Assembly (NCBI GenBank): GCA_035517615.1
Contig: DATIYM010000013.1
Span: forward strand, 1-64,000
DNA: 64,000 bases
Direction of reading: 5' to 3'
From: AG25 sp035517615
Lineage (GTDB): Bacteria > Gemmatimonadota > Gemmatimonadetes > Gemmatimonadales > GWC2-71-9
In this document: positions 39,638-48,414 of the stretch, one piece after another
Layout of the letters: each line of letters begins with the position of its first letter
Position numbering within the stretch: position 1 is the first letter of the stretch
Notes under the pieces: generated by a model
Told to the model about the DNA's origin: nothing
The model's input: only the letters and a program-made list of their open reading frames with translations
The model's database searches: none
Made by a program: the position numbers and the translations under genes

Positions 39638-40785
39638 CGCAGGGGTCATTCTCGATCGCGGTCCTGCCGGGCGACGGCATCGGACCGGAAGTGACGCGCG
39701 AAGCCGTCCGAGTTCTGAAGACCGCCGCCGACCTATTCGGGATCGGCGTCACGACCGATGAATTACCCATCGGTGCCAACGCGGTCCACACGGTCGGCAG
39801 TCCATTCCCCGACGCGACGCGCGCGGCCGTGCAGCAGGCCGACGCGGTCCTGCTCGGTGCCGTGGGTGATCCGTCGCTCGACAACGCGCCGCGGAACCGC
39901 AAGCCCGAAACCGGGCTGCTGGAGCTGCGCGCCCTGCTCGGCGTGTACGCCAATCTCCGTCCCGTTGCCATTCATCCCGCACTTACGAGCTATTCGCCGC
40001 TCCGGCCGGAGCGGTTGCGTGGTGTCGATCTCCTCATCGTGCGGGAGTTGTTGGGCGGCCTGTACTACGGCGAGCCGCGCGGCAAGACGGAGCTGGCCGG
40101 CGTGAACACCATGTCGTATTCGGTGAGTGAGATCGAGCGCGTGGCGCGCGTGGCGTTCGAGGCCGCGCGGAAGCGCCGGCGGGTCGTGACGTCTGTGGAC
40201 AAGGCCAACGTGCTGGAGGTGTCGCAGCTGTGGCGCGAGACGGTGACGCGCATTGGCCGCGACTACACCGATGTCCGTCTCGAGCACTTGTATGTCGATT
40301 ACGCCGCGATGCGCCTCGTGGCTGATCCCGCTACGCTCGACGTCGTACTCACCGAGAACATGTTCGGTGACATTCTGAGCGATGAAGCAGCCGTATTGGT
40401 GGGCTCACTCGGCATGCTGCCATCGGCGTCGCTGGGCGCGGGCGCGGGGCTGTTCGAGCCGATTCATGGCTCGGCGCCCACGATCGCGGGGCAGAACATC
40501 GCGAACCCGATCGGCGCGATCGCTTCGGTGGCGATGTTGTTACGGTATGGCCTCAAACGGGCGGAGGCCGCGGACGCCATCGACCGCGCGATCCGTGATG
40601 CGTTGGATCAGGGGGCGCGCACCAAGGATATCGCGCAGGGCGGGGATGTGGTGCTCGGGACGAAGGAGATGGGGGCGAGAATCCTTGGGCTGCTTGAGCG
40701 TCGAGACCCCGGGATTCAGAAGGAAGACGCCAGGACGCCTAGGCGACGAGCGGGGGATCGGGAGGAGGCGAGAGGGAATCCTTAA
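39634..40785 (+). CDS. leuB: 3-isopropylmalate dehydrogenase
   Basis: 383 residues. LPGDGIGPEVTREAVRVL, LLGAVGDPSLDNAPRNRKPE, RELLGGLYYGEPRG, and the metal/NAD signature TENMFGDILSDEAAVLVGSLGMLPSASL in two overlapping parts. Last gene of leuA-ilvBNC-leuCDB. About 28 extra charged residues at the C-terminus (from RRDPGIQKEDARTPRRRAG) extend beyond the usual end. Should also oxidise methylmalate in the citramalate route. Confidence 0.95.
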   Translation: MTQGSFSIAVLPGDGIGPEVTREAVRVLKTAADLFGIGVTTDELPIGANAVHTVGSPFPDATRAAVQQADAVLLGAVGDPSLDNAPRNRKPETGLLELRALLGVYANLRPVAIHPALTSYSPLRPERLRGVDLLIVRELLGGLYYGEPRGKTELAGVNTMSYSVSEIERVARVAFEAARKRRRVVTSVDKANVLEVSQLWRETVTRIGRDYTDVRLEHLYVDYAAMRLVADPATLDVVLTENMFGDILSDEAAVLVGSLGMLPSASLGAGAGLFEPIHGSAPTIAGQNIANPIGAIASVAMLLRYGLKRAEAADAIDRAIRDALDQGARTKDIAQGGDVVLGTKEMGARILGLLERRDPGIQKEDARTPRRRAGDREEARGNP

Positions 40786-40923
40786 GGTGCGATGTCCAGA
40801 TTCGGATGTCGCGCGGCTTGGTTCCGGACGTAGCGGACTTATCAAATCATCGCCCACTGGATCCGAAGCTTTCCATCGCGCACCCTCCCAGGGCGCGTCG
40901 AAACGAGGGAGGATGGCTATCCT

Positions 40924-42594
40924 CTAATCCGTCACCGCCCCAACGCTCGCACTCGAGACCAATTTCGCGTACTTCGCGAGCACCCCGCTCGTGTATTTCG
41001 TCTGGGGCGGCTTCCACGCTTTGCGCCGCCGTCCGAGCTCCGCCTCGTTCACGATCAGGTGCACGATCCGCTTGTCGGCATCGATCGTGACCGGATCGCC
41101 CTCGTGTACGAGCGCGAGCGGGCCGCCGACCGCCGCCTCGGGGGCAATATGCCCGACCACGAGCCCGTGCGTCCCGCCCGAGAAGCGACCGTCAGTGATT
41201 AATCCCACGGAATCGCCCAGTCCCGCGCCGACGATGGCTGACGTCGGCGAGAGCATCTCGCGCATGCCCGGGCCGCCCTTCGGGCCCTCGTAGCGAATCA
41301 CAAGCACGTCGCCGGCCTGGATCCCGCCCGCGAGAATCTCCTTGAGGCAGGCTTCTTCGGAATCGAACACGCGCGCCGGCCCCGTGATCTTCCGGTTCTT
41401 GATGCCCGAGATCTTTGCCACGCTGCCCTCGGGAGCCAGGTTACCGCGCAACACCGCCAAGTGCCCCTCGCGATACACCGGCTTGTCCCACGAATGAATG
41501 ACATCCTGGTCCGCGCGAGGCTCCGCGGGAACGTCCCGCAGCACGTCGACGATCTTCTTGCCCGTGATCGACAGCGCGTCGCCGTGGAGCACGCCATGCT
41601 CGAGTAGGATTTTCATGACCTGGGGAATGCCGCCCGCTTCGTGCAGCTCGGTGGCGACGTGCTTCCCGAACGGTTTCATGTCGCACAACACCGGCACGCG
41701 CGTGCGCATCGCCTCGAAATCGTCGAGTACGAGCGGCACCTGAGCCGCGTGGGCGATCGCGAGCAGGTGGAGCACGGCGTTGGTCGACCCGCCGATTGCC
41801 ATTGCGACCGCGATGCCGTTCTCGAACGCCGTGCGCGTGAGGATCTGCCTGGGCCGCAGATCCTTGTTTACGGCCGCGAGCAACGCCTCGGCGGATTTCC
41901 CGGCGCTCTCGGTCTTCTCCGCATCTTCGGCCGCCATAGTAGAGGAATAGGGCAGGCTCATGCCCATGGCCTCGAACACCGACGACATGGTGTTGGCGGT
42001 GAACATGCCGCCGCACGACCCCGCGCCCGGACAGGCGCGGCGCTCGACCTCGAGCAGCTCCTTGTCATCGATCTTGTTGGCGCTGCGCTGACCCACCGCC
42101 TCGAACACGCTGACGACGGTCAGGTCTTTGCCCTTGTAACGCCCGGGCTTGATCGTGCCACCGTAGACGAACACGGCCGGAATGTTCATCCGGGCAATCG
42201 CCATCATGGCCCCGGGCATGTTCTTGTCGCAGCCCCCCACCGCGAGCAGGCCGTCCATCGCCTGGGCGTTGCAGGCGGTTTCGATCGAGTCCGCGATCAC
42301 TTCGCGTGACACGAGCGAGTACTTCATGCCCTCGGTGCCCATCGAGATGCCGTCACTGACCGTGATCGTGCCGAACATCTGCGGCATCGCTCCCCCGGCC
42401 TTGAGCGCTTCCTCGGCGCGATGCGCCAGCACGTCGAGCCCCATGTTGCACGGGGTAATGGTGCTGTACGCGTTGGCGATGCCGATAATTGGCTTGTCGA
42501 AGTCGGAATCGGTAAAGCCGACGGCGCGGAGCATCGCCCGATTGGGGGCGCGCTGCACGCCTTCAGTGATGACGCCGCTGCGGAGTTTTTTCAT
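40924..42594 (-). CDS. ilvD: Dihydroxy-acid dehydratase
   Basis: 556 residues from the ATG at 42594 (MKKLRSGVITEGVQRAPNRA); no clear ribosome site. Fe-S Cys ligands in CDKNMPG and CPGAGSCGGMFTANTM, plus YSTITPCNMG. Final common step for the 2-oxo acids of Ile and Val. It is convergent with the leu-ilv operon, not part of it, so it must have its own promoter, which I did not find. Confidence 0.95.
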   Translation of the reverse strand: MKKLRSGVITEGVQRAPNRAMLRAVGFTDSDFDKPIIGIANAYSTITPCNMGLDVLAHRAEEALKAGGAMPQMFGTITVSDGISMGTEGMKYSLVSREVIADSIETACNAQAMDGLLAVGGCDKNMPGAMMAIARMNIPAVFVYGGTIKPGRYKGKDLTVVSVFEAVGQRSANKIDDKELLEVERRACPGAGSCGGMFTANTMSSVFEAMGMSLPYSSTMAAEDAEKTESAGKSAEALLAAVNKDLRPRQILTRTAFENGIAVAMAIGGSTNAVLHLLAIAHAAQVPLVLDDFEAMRTRVPVLCDMKPFGKHVATELHEAGGIPQVMKILLEHGVLHGDALSITGKKIVDVLRDVPAEPRADQDVIHSWDKPVYREGHLAVLRGNLAPEGSVAKISGIKNRKITGPARVFDSEEACLKEILAGGIQAGDVLVIRYEGPKGGPGMREMLSPTSAIVGAGLGDSVGLITDGRFSGGTHGLVVGHIAPEAAVGGPLALVHEGDPVTIDADKRIVHLIVNEAELGRRRKAWKPPQTKYTSGVLAKYAKLVSSASVGAVTD

Positions 42595-42618
42595 TTGAGG
42601 GAGAAAGGTAATCGTGCC

Positions 42619-42661
42619 GGGCACTGGGACGCGTGGGGCCGGGCGCGGGCGCCCAGTGCCC
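42619..42661. promoter_or_regulatory. Perfect 10-bp hairpin upstream of ilvD
   Basis: GGGCACTGGG (42619-42628) pairs with CCCAGTGCCC (42652-42661), 23-base GC-rich loop. It lies between the stop of the small exported protein and the ilvD start on the same strand. No U-tract. Could be an end of the upstream gene or a control element of ilvD. Confidence 0.55.
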
Positions 42662-42665
42662 ATGA

Positions 42666-42908
42666 CTATTTCAACAGCATATCGTGAGGCCTGGCTGCCC
42701 CCGTCGGGAAATTCTGGAAATCCACGTCGAATTTGGGATCGAGCGCCATTCCCGTAGCCGTGACATTGATCAGCCGCACACGATACGGCACGTTCCCATC
42801 GAGGTTCGAGAGCAGCGAATTGCTGATGTAGAGCCGCTGATTGTCGGGCGTCGTCGCGGCGACCCAAAGGGGGACCAGCGCGACGGTAGCGATGATCTTG
42901 CTTCGCAT
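42666..42908 (-). CDS. Small exported hypothetical protein
   Basis: 80 residues: signal-like N-terminus (MRSKIIATVALVPLWVAATT) and a mature part with PYRVRLINVTATGMALDPKF and a polar end. No known motif. Weak ribosome site. A real gene is likely because the frame and signal segment agree, but it is not certain. Confidence 0.5.
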   Translation of the reverse strand: MRSKIIATVALVPLWVAATTPDNQRLYISNSLLSNLDGNVPYRVRLINVTATGMALDPKFDVDFQNFPTGAARPHDMLLK

Positions 42909-43110
42909 GAACGGGCTCGGATCAAAGGCGTGTGCGGTTGGCACCGGAGCGCGGATTGTAGCCGTGGGGTTGGCGGAACGCCAGCAAGACAACTCAGTCT
43001 GTGGGGCAGCCGTGCCAGCACCTGGGATGTAGAGAGAACGCGGACGACGGAACGCGGAACGGCAATGGAAGGTTCGAGCCGTGCGCACGCATGCGTTCTG
43101 TGCAATCGTG

Positions 43111-43740
43111 CTACAAAACGCGGCGCCGTGTCGCATTCTTGTGTGCGCGCGTCCCGCCCGCGTGCAAGGCGGGATAGCGAAAGCAGGACACCAGGTGATC
43201 ATTCACGAGCCCGGCGGCCTGCATGTAGGCATAGCAGATGGTCGAGCCCACAAACGTGAATCCCCGCTCCTTGAGCGCGCGGCTCAATCGATCGGAGTGG
43301 GGAGTTCGGGCCGGGACCTGCCGCATGGTTTTCCAGGTGTTGTGCCGAGTGACGCCGTCCACAAAGTCCCACACGAACGCGTCGAACGACCCGCGTTCCT
43401 CCTGGAGCTCGAGAAAGGCGCGGGCATTCTTCACGGTGCCGGCGATCTTCAGGCGGTTGCGGATGATCCCCTCATCGGCGAGCAGCCGGGCGATCGTTGG
43501 GGCGCGATAGCGCGCGATCTTCTCGGGATCGAACCGGTCGAACGCCTGCCGGAAGCGGTCGCGTTTCCGGAGCACGATCGACCACGAGAGCCCCGCCTGA
43601 AACGCATCGAGCACCAGGAACTCGAAATGCTTGCGGTCGTCGTGCACCGGTACGCCCCATTCCGTGTCGTGGTAGTCGATCATCAAGGGGAGCGTGCCCG
43701 TCCAGCCGCACCGGCTCACTCCTTCGCTGTGGTTGACCAT
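43111..43740 (-). CDS. tag: DNA-3-methyladenine glycosylase I
   Basis: Base-excision repair of 3-methyladenine. 209 residues. RCGWTG (zinc Cys), YHDTEWGVPVHDDRKHFEFL (catalytic Glu region), AGLSWSIVLRKR, and the later YAYMQAAGLVNDHLVSCFR with the zinc His and Cys. GGAGGAC ribosome site. Divergent from efp with 58 bases between. Confidence 0.93.
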   Translation of the reverse strand: MVNHSEGVSRCGWTGTLPLMIDYHDTEWGVPVHDDRKHFEFLVLDAFQAGLSWSIVLRKRDRFRQAFDRFDPEKIARYRAPTIARLLADEGIIRNRLKIAGTVKNARAFLELQEERGSFDAFVWDFVDGVTRHNTWKTMRQVPARTPHSDRLSRALKERGFTFVGSTICYAYMQAAGLVNDHLVSCFRYPALHAGGTRAHKNATRRRVL

Positions 43741-43798
43741 CAGAGTCCTCCGGTTATCTTGCGCCTCTCGCTCGAGGAAATCCTAGGAGGAGCAGCAC

Positions 43799-44356
43799 GT
43801 GAAGGCTACCGACATCCGCAAGGGGCACGTCATCATCGTCGATGGCCAGCCTTCGAGAGTCATGGAATTCACGCACCGCACGCCGGGCAATCTGCGCGCA
43901 TTCGTGCAGCTGCGCCTGCGCAATCTCGTCACCGGAAACACGTTCGACACGCGGGTGAGCGCGACCGATTTCCTCGAGGAGGCGAACCTCGATACGAAGG
44001 AATACCAGGTGCTGTACCGCGACACCGGCGGCGTCCACGTGATGGATCTGCAGAACTACGAGCAGTACACGCTCGACGACACCACCGTGCTCGACGCCGG
44101 TCCGTGGCTCCAGCCCGAAATGGTGGTGCAGGTGGAGCTGCTCAATGGCCGGCCGATCGCGATCGAGCTGCCGTCAGTGGTCGAGCTCGACGTGGTGCAA
44201 ACCGCTCCGGTCATGCGCAGCGCCACGAAAACCGCGAGCACCAAGCCCGCCAAGCTCTCGAACGGCGTGACCGTCCAGGTGCCCGAGTTCGTAAATGAGG
44301 GAGACCGAATCCGCGTCGATCCGCGCGAAGGCGTGTATCTGGAAAGAGCGAAATAA
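43799..44356 (+). CDS. efp: Elongation factor P
   Basis: Relieves ribosome stalling at proline stretches. 185 residues from GTG with AGGAGG upstream. Three OB-like domains; IRKGHVIIVDGQ at the start and the C-terminal VQVPEFVNEGDRIRVD. The conserved loop reads RTPGNLRAFVQ (27-37): the tip residue that is Lys34 in E. coli (modified by EpmA) or Arg32 in EarP species is Asn31 here. So the usual beta-lysylation or rhamnosylation cannot occur at that position. Confidence 0.93.
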   Translation: MKATDIRKGHVIIVDGQPSRVMEFTHRTPGNLRAFVQLRLRNLVTGNTFDTRVSATDFLEEANLDTKEYQVLYRDTGGVHVMDLQNYEQYTLDDTTVLDAGPWLQPEMVVQVELLNGRPIAIELPSVVELDVVQTAPVMRSATKTASTKPAKLSNGVTVQVPEFVNEGDRIRVDPREGVYLERAK

Positions 44357-45877
44357 TCAGAACAGTTCCAGCTGCCCTCCGACGAGCCCCGTGATCCGCT
44401 GCCAGAGCTTCACCATCGCCCAGGTGTCGCGCTCGCAGTAGCGCAGCAGATTTTCCCGCAGCCTCGTTCTTTCATCTCCTGACATCCGTTCGTCGAACAT
44501 CAGCCGCATCAGCTCGACGCTCGCGAGCTCTCCTTCGCCGATCGCGAGGTCGGCGTACGACAGCCCCGGGACGAGCGCGGGCAGCACGCGCTTGATGCTG
44601 AAGCTGCCGCCGAAATCGGGGTGATAGATGTGATTGCGGACGAGGGGGAGGAGATCCACCAGCCGCTCCGCCACATCGTTCAGCTCGGGGGCGAGCGCCG
44701 GCACCGCGCGCGCGAGGCGGCGCAAACAGTCGCGCTCGAAGTTGGCGTAATACGCGACCACCGAACGCGCCCCCGCACACGCCCGGACGACCGCTTCCGC
44801 AATCGCCGGCCGCGGATCGGCCGAGCCCGTGGCGATCCAGTCGAAGTGGGTGAGGCGAGCCCGGTGTTCGACGTGACAGCTGAACTGCGCCGGGATCATC
44901 TCCCACGGGCGGCAGCCCTCCCACACCGGCAGGGCCAGGCTCACGGTTTCGAAGTCGAGGAACGCGAGCGGCGCCACGAACTCCCGGAGCCCGCTGCCGA
45001 GGGTCGGCTCGACGACCATCTGCCCCGATCTCACGGCGCGGACCTGACGCGCGTGGATGACATTGAGCTCGAGATCCGTAGGCAGATCGCCGATCGTTTC
45101 ATACCCTAGTGACTCATAATCCACGACCTGCTTGCGCGGAATCCGGTACAGAGTACTCACGTGGTGCTTGGGAAATTGCCAGCAACGCTCGACGAATGGA
45201 CAGTCGTATGGGCGGCGGCAGTGGTCGCCGACCGATACCTCCGGCAGCGGCCCGTGTAACATGTCGCGTTGGACCGCGATCTCGCCGGGAATATCGAGCA
45301 GCGCGCCTTCGACCAGCGCCGTCACGTCGTCTCGCACGAAAAGATTGCCGAGATCCGGGTACTGGCACTCGGGATTCAGATGCATGACCTCGGCACGCTC
45401 GATCACAACGCCGCTCGAGCGCGCCACGTGAACCTGGAGCGCTACGTCCTTGATGTGTTCGGGCTTGAGGCGATTCGTGGCCTTCACCTCGATCAGGCTG
45501 AACGTGCGGAGCGGTTGGCCGTGCAGCACCGGACTGCGAATGTGCTCGAGGATATCCACCTGCGCGTACGTGCGATCGGCGCAGAACGTGGCCTCGTACA
45601 GCGTGGGCGCCGGCAGCTCGCGACCGAGCGCTGCATAGGTCGCCGAGATCTTCCCGTCCAGATCCCAAAACGGCGCGTCGATCAGCTCGCCCGGCGGCAC
45701 ATAGCGGCGCGCCAGCCGGCCGACCTCGGTGCCCTGGTCGAACCGGCTTTGGAGGGCGCGGCCGGGCGCGAGCTCCGGCGCGTCAGGTTCATGCACACGC
45801 CACCACAGCTGCTTGTAGCATTGAGTGCCGGCAATGAACCGCGACTTGGAGAGGAAAATCTCCTCCGCGCCGCTCAT
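44357..45877 (-). CDS. DUF2779-type protein: RecB/Cas4-like nuclease plus DEDD-like exonuclease
   Basis: 506 residues from the ATG at 45877 (TGATG overlap with the upstream stop). N-terminal part (about 1-230): PD-(D/E)xK-like fold with SLIEVKATNRLKPEH and a probable Fe-S cluster formed by the Cys of GTQCYKQLWW and the CX5CX5C of HCRRPYDCPFVERC, as in AddB/Cas4. C-terminal part (about 290-506): LAFLDFETVSLALPVWEG with DEDD-type acidic residues, VVAYYANFERDCL, and YCERDTWAMVKLW. Role unknown; no CRISPR or cas genes nearby. The stop abuts the efp stop. Confidence 0.8.
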   Translation of the reverse strand: MSGAEEIFLSKSRFIAGTQCYKQLWWRVHEPDAPELAPGRALQSRFDQGTEVGRLARRYVPPGELIDAPFWDLDGKISATYAALGRELPAPTLYEATFCADRTYAQVDILEHIRSPVLHGQPLRTFSLIEVKATNRLKPEHIKDVALQVHVARSSGVVIERAEVMHLNPECQYPDLGNLFVRDDVTALVEGALLDIPGEIAVQRDMLHGPLPEVSVGDHCRRPYDCPFVERCWQFPKHHVSTLYRIPRKQVVDYESLGYETIGDLPTDLELNVIHARQVRAVRSGQMVVEPTLGSGLREFVAPLAFLDFETVSLALPVWEGCRPWEMIPAQFSCHVEHRARLTHFDWIATGSADPRPAIAEAVVRACAGARSVVAYYANFERDCLRRLARAVPALAPELNDVAERLVDLLPLVRNHIYHPDFGGSFSIKRVLPALVPGLSYADLAIGEGELASVELMRLMFDERMSGDERTRLRENLLRYCERDTWAMVKLWQRITGLVGGQLELF

Positions 45878-46524
45878 CAGGGGTGCGACGAGTCCCGGCC
45901 GAACTGGCCCTTGGGCATGGTGTCCGAGCCGGAGGCGTAGACGCGAGGCAGCGTGGCCCACTGCGTGGGAAAGCGCGGCAGGTATCGCACGCGTCGATTG
46001 TCCACCACCTGCACCCGGCGCCACCAGCAGATCACGGCTCTGGGCGCCCGCCCCACGCTCACCACCGCGAACGGCACGGAATCACTCACCACGGTGCGGA
46101 TGTCGAGCTCCGACAACGAGCACAGGTCTTCAGGGGTTCGGACCCCAAACGACGAATCCGGTCCGGTCCACGGGTGGTTGTGCCACACCGCCAGCGTGCC
46201 GCTGCCGCACGATTCCGGAACGACACTATCCGGACCGGACGCGATGATCTCGGGCATGTAGAACTCGCGCACGAACGCGGTGTCATGCGAAATGATCCCG
46301 GTGAGGCAGAGCGCCACCTCACCATCGAGCGCGGCGGCGAGCACGGAGAGCCGGTGCGTGAGTGACGATTCGATCACGAGCCGGCGCGTGGGTTGGCTTG
46401 CCAGAATGACGGAATCTTCGTGGGTGAGTCGAGCCTGAGCCGTAACGCTTGAAGGGCAAACCAACACCCAAATCACGGTTACAACAGCGACGACAGGGCG
46501 CGCGCGTCCCGCCCTAATTGGCAT
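45877..46524 (-). CDS. Secreted JAMM/MPN-like putative metallopeptidase
   Basis: 215 residues from the ATG at 46524. Signal peptide (about 10-30, ending SSVTAQ). The mature part shows a JAMM-like pattern: Glu69 (DGEVALCLTG), WHNHPW with His115 and His117, and SELD with Asp141; the spacing between HxHP and SxxD is about 20, longer than the canonical 7. Four Cys could form disulfides. JAMM proteases are mostly cytosolic, so an exported version is unusual. It overlaps the upstream lipoprotein gene by 11 bases. Confidence 0.6.
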   Translation of the reverse strand: MPIRAGRARPVVAVVTVIWVLVCPSSVTAQARLTHEDSVILASQPTRRLVIESSLTHRLSVLAAALDGEVALCLTGIISHDTAFVREFYMPEIIASGPDSVVPESCGSGTLAVWHNHPWTGPDSSFGVRTPEDLCSLSELDIRTVVSDSVPFAVVSVGRAPRAVICWWRRVQVVDNRRVRYLPRFPTQWATLPRVYASGSDTMPKGQFGRDSSHP

Positions 46525-46939
46525 TGAAAGCCGCGCTGGTCGCCGACGAAACTCCCGAAGCCGAGGCGACGAGCGTATAACCATTGCCCGCGGCGCTGAT
46601 GGTGAGGTTGTTGAAGGTCGCGATGCCTGACGCGGCAGCGATCTGCGTATTGCCGCCCAGCGTGGCCCCGCCAGGATTCGTCCCGATCGTGAGGGTCACG
46701 ATTGCGGTGAACGTCGTGTCGACGTTGCCCGAAGATGAGACGGCGGAGAGCTGGAGAGCGGGCACGATCAGGGCATTGTGAACCTGGGTCTGCGCCGGCT
46801 GCACGGTGAATACGAGGCGCGAGGCCGAGGAGCTCCCCCCTGAGGTCGTCGAGATCCCGATAGTACCGGGTCCCTCCTCACAGGCAACGAGCGCCGCCAA
46901 TGCCACTGCAACTGCGATCCCGCGACTGGTCAGTCTCAT
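46514..46939 (-). CDS. Lipoprotein with bacterial Ig-like repeat
   Basis: 141 residues. Lipobox LVAC with Cys20, a Ser/Gly linker, then a Big-type beta-sandwich (LVFTVQPAQTQVHNALIVPA ... SGIATFNNLTISAAGNGYTL). This pattern is common in surface proteins of Gemmatimonadota-like genomes. A single domain suggests a truncated or minimal member. Divergent from the DUF72 gene with 24 bases between. Confidence 0.75.
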   Translation of the reverse strand: MRLTSRGIAVAVALAALVACEEGPGTIGISTTSGGSSSASRLVFTVQPAQTQVHNALIVPALQLSAVSSSGNVDTTFTAIVTLTIGTNPGGATLGGNTQIAAASGIATFNNLTISAAGNGYTLVASASGVSSATSAAFNAN

Positions 46940-46963
46940 GTGTCGGTCTCACATTTAGGGTCG

Positions 46964-47668
46964 ATGCGCGCCTTGATCGGGACGTCCGGCTACAACTACC
47001 CCGAATGGAAGGGCACCTTCTACCCGCCCGAAATTCGTCCGGCGCAGATGCTCCAATATTATGCAGGACGTCTCACTACGGTTGAGATCAACTACACGTT
47101 CTACCGGATGCCGACGCCCAAAATCGTTCAAGGTTGGGACCAGGCCACGCCGGATGGGTTCATGTTCGTGCTCAAGGCTCCCCAGCGGATCACCCATATC
47201 GCGCGACTCAAGGACATCGATGACCCACTCCGCTTCTTCCTCGACTGCGCCCGTTTGCTCGGAAACAAGCTCGGCCCGATTCTCTTCCAGCTTGCGCCGA
47301 CGTTCAAGAAGGACGTGGCCCGGCTCACGGATCTCCTGGCCGCATTCCCGCCCAACCTGCGCTGCGCGTTCGAGTTCCGGCACGACTCCTGGTTCTCCGA
47401 CGACGTCTATGGCGTCCTGACGAAAAGCGAGGCGGCGTTGTGCATGGCCGATACCGAGAAGGGCACCACGCCACTTATCGCCACGGCGGATTTCGGCTAC
47501 CTGCGGCTGCGCGACGACCAGGGCTACACAAAGGAAGCGCTGGCCCAATGGGCGGAAACGATCGGCCGGATGGCCCCTAAGTGGAAGAGTGCCTTCATCT
47601 TCTTCAAGCACGAGGAGTCGGGAATCGGGCCTCGACTGGCCCTCGAATTATCGGAGATTCTGACCTGA
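46964..47668 (+). CDS. DUF72 domain protein
   Basis: 234 residues from the ATG at 46964. TIM-barrel-like DUF72: IGTSGYNYPEWKGTFYPPEI, VEINYTFYRMP, VLKAPQRITH, CAFEFRHDSWF, and YLRLRDDQGYTKEAL. Conserved widely, function not established to my knowledge. Confidence 0.92.
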   Translation: MRALIGTSGYNYPEWKGTFYPPEIRPAQMLQYYAGRLTTVEINYTFYRMPTPKIVQGWDQATPDGFMFVLKAPQRITHIARLKDIDDPLRFFLDCARLLGNKLGPILFQLAPTFKKDVARLTDLLAAFPPNLRCAFEFRHDSWFSDDVYGVLTKSEAALCMADTEKGTTPLIATADFGYLRLRDDQGYTKEALAQWAETIGRMAPKWKSAFIFFKHEESGIGPRLALELSEILT

Positions 47669-47713
47669 CGCATTATGTTGGGCCGCGCCCTCCACCCTCT
47701 AGTGGAGTGACCC

Positions 47714-48361
47714 ATGATGGTTCGGAGCGGTTTGACGCTGATGTGTTCCTTGGTGGTGTTGGGTTGTGGTAGTGGCACGCGGCAGGTCCGGGTGGACGTT
47801 CCGCCCGTGCTCAATCTCAAGCCCTATGGCCGCGTAGGCCTCGCCCGCTTTACCGTCGAGAAGGCGAAAGGCCAGCTGGACGAGATCGCCACAGAGCGCT
47901 TTTCCGAAGCCGTGCTGTCCGCGCAACCGGGTGTGGAGGTGCTGGAGCTCGGTTCCGCCGACTCCATCCGGCGCCGCGTGGGTGAGCCGAATCAGGGCGC
48001 AGCCACGGCACAGGCCATCGGCACGAATCGCGGCATCCCCGCGGTCTTCGTAGGGCACATGAAGGTTTCCAACGTTACGCCGAGCGGCGGATTGCACGGC
48101 CTGTCGCTGCCGCATCTCGAGGCGACCGTGTCCGTGGAGTTGACCGTGGCGCTCCTCTCGACCGAATCAGGCGGAACGATCTGGCGCTCGAGCGGGACGA
48201 TGACCGAAAAGGTCGGAGGACTCGCACTGGTGGACGGCGAGCCCTATTTCTCGGCGAAGGACCCGAACAAGGCGTACGCCAACATGGTCGACAACCTCGT
48301 CGATTATGTGACGCGCGATCTCCGCTCCACGTGGACGTGGCAAACCGTCAGTAGTCGTTGA
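47714..48361 (+). CDS. Lipoprotein, unknown function
   Basis: 215 residues. Signal and lipobox LVVLGC with Cys18. The mature domain (KPYGRVGLARFTVEKAKGQL, IPAVFVGHMKVSNVTPSGG) resembles periplasmic lipoproteins that scaffold envelope assemblies, but I cannot name the family. Followed by a strong terminator. Confidence 0.7.
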   Translation: MMVRSGLTLMCSLVVLGCGSGTRQVRVDVPPVLNLKPYGRVGLARFTVEKAKGQLDEIATERFSEAVLSAQPGVEVLELGSADSIRRRVGEPNQGAATAQAIGTNRGIPAVFVGHMKVSNVTPSGGLHGLSLPHLEATVSVELTVALLSTESGGTIWRSSGTMTEKVGGLALVDGEPYFSAKDPNKAYANMVDNLVDYVTRDLRSTWTWQTVSSR

Positions 48362-48375
48362 CGCATTAGCCCCTC

Positions 48376-48411
48376 AGCCCCCGGGCCCTTCGTCCGGGGG
48401 CTATTTTTTTT
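48376..48411 (+). terminator. Intrinsic terminator after the lipoprotein gene
   Basis: AGCCCCCGG (48376-48384) pairs with CCGGGGGCT (48394-48402), then TATTTTTTTT. The next gene's GTG begins four bases after the last T. Confidence 0.93.
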
Positions 48412-48414
48412 GGT

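Noticed and set aside
40786..40923. Weak CCTCCC/GGGAGG pairing between leuB and ilvD as a terminator
   Set aside because: Only six pairs with a 17-base loop and no U-tract; not supported.
44357..45877. Cas4-like domain as a sign of a CRISPR-Cas locus
   Set aside because: No repeat-spacer array or other cas gene is present in the window; the protein fits the stand-alone DUF2779 family.
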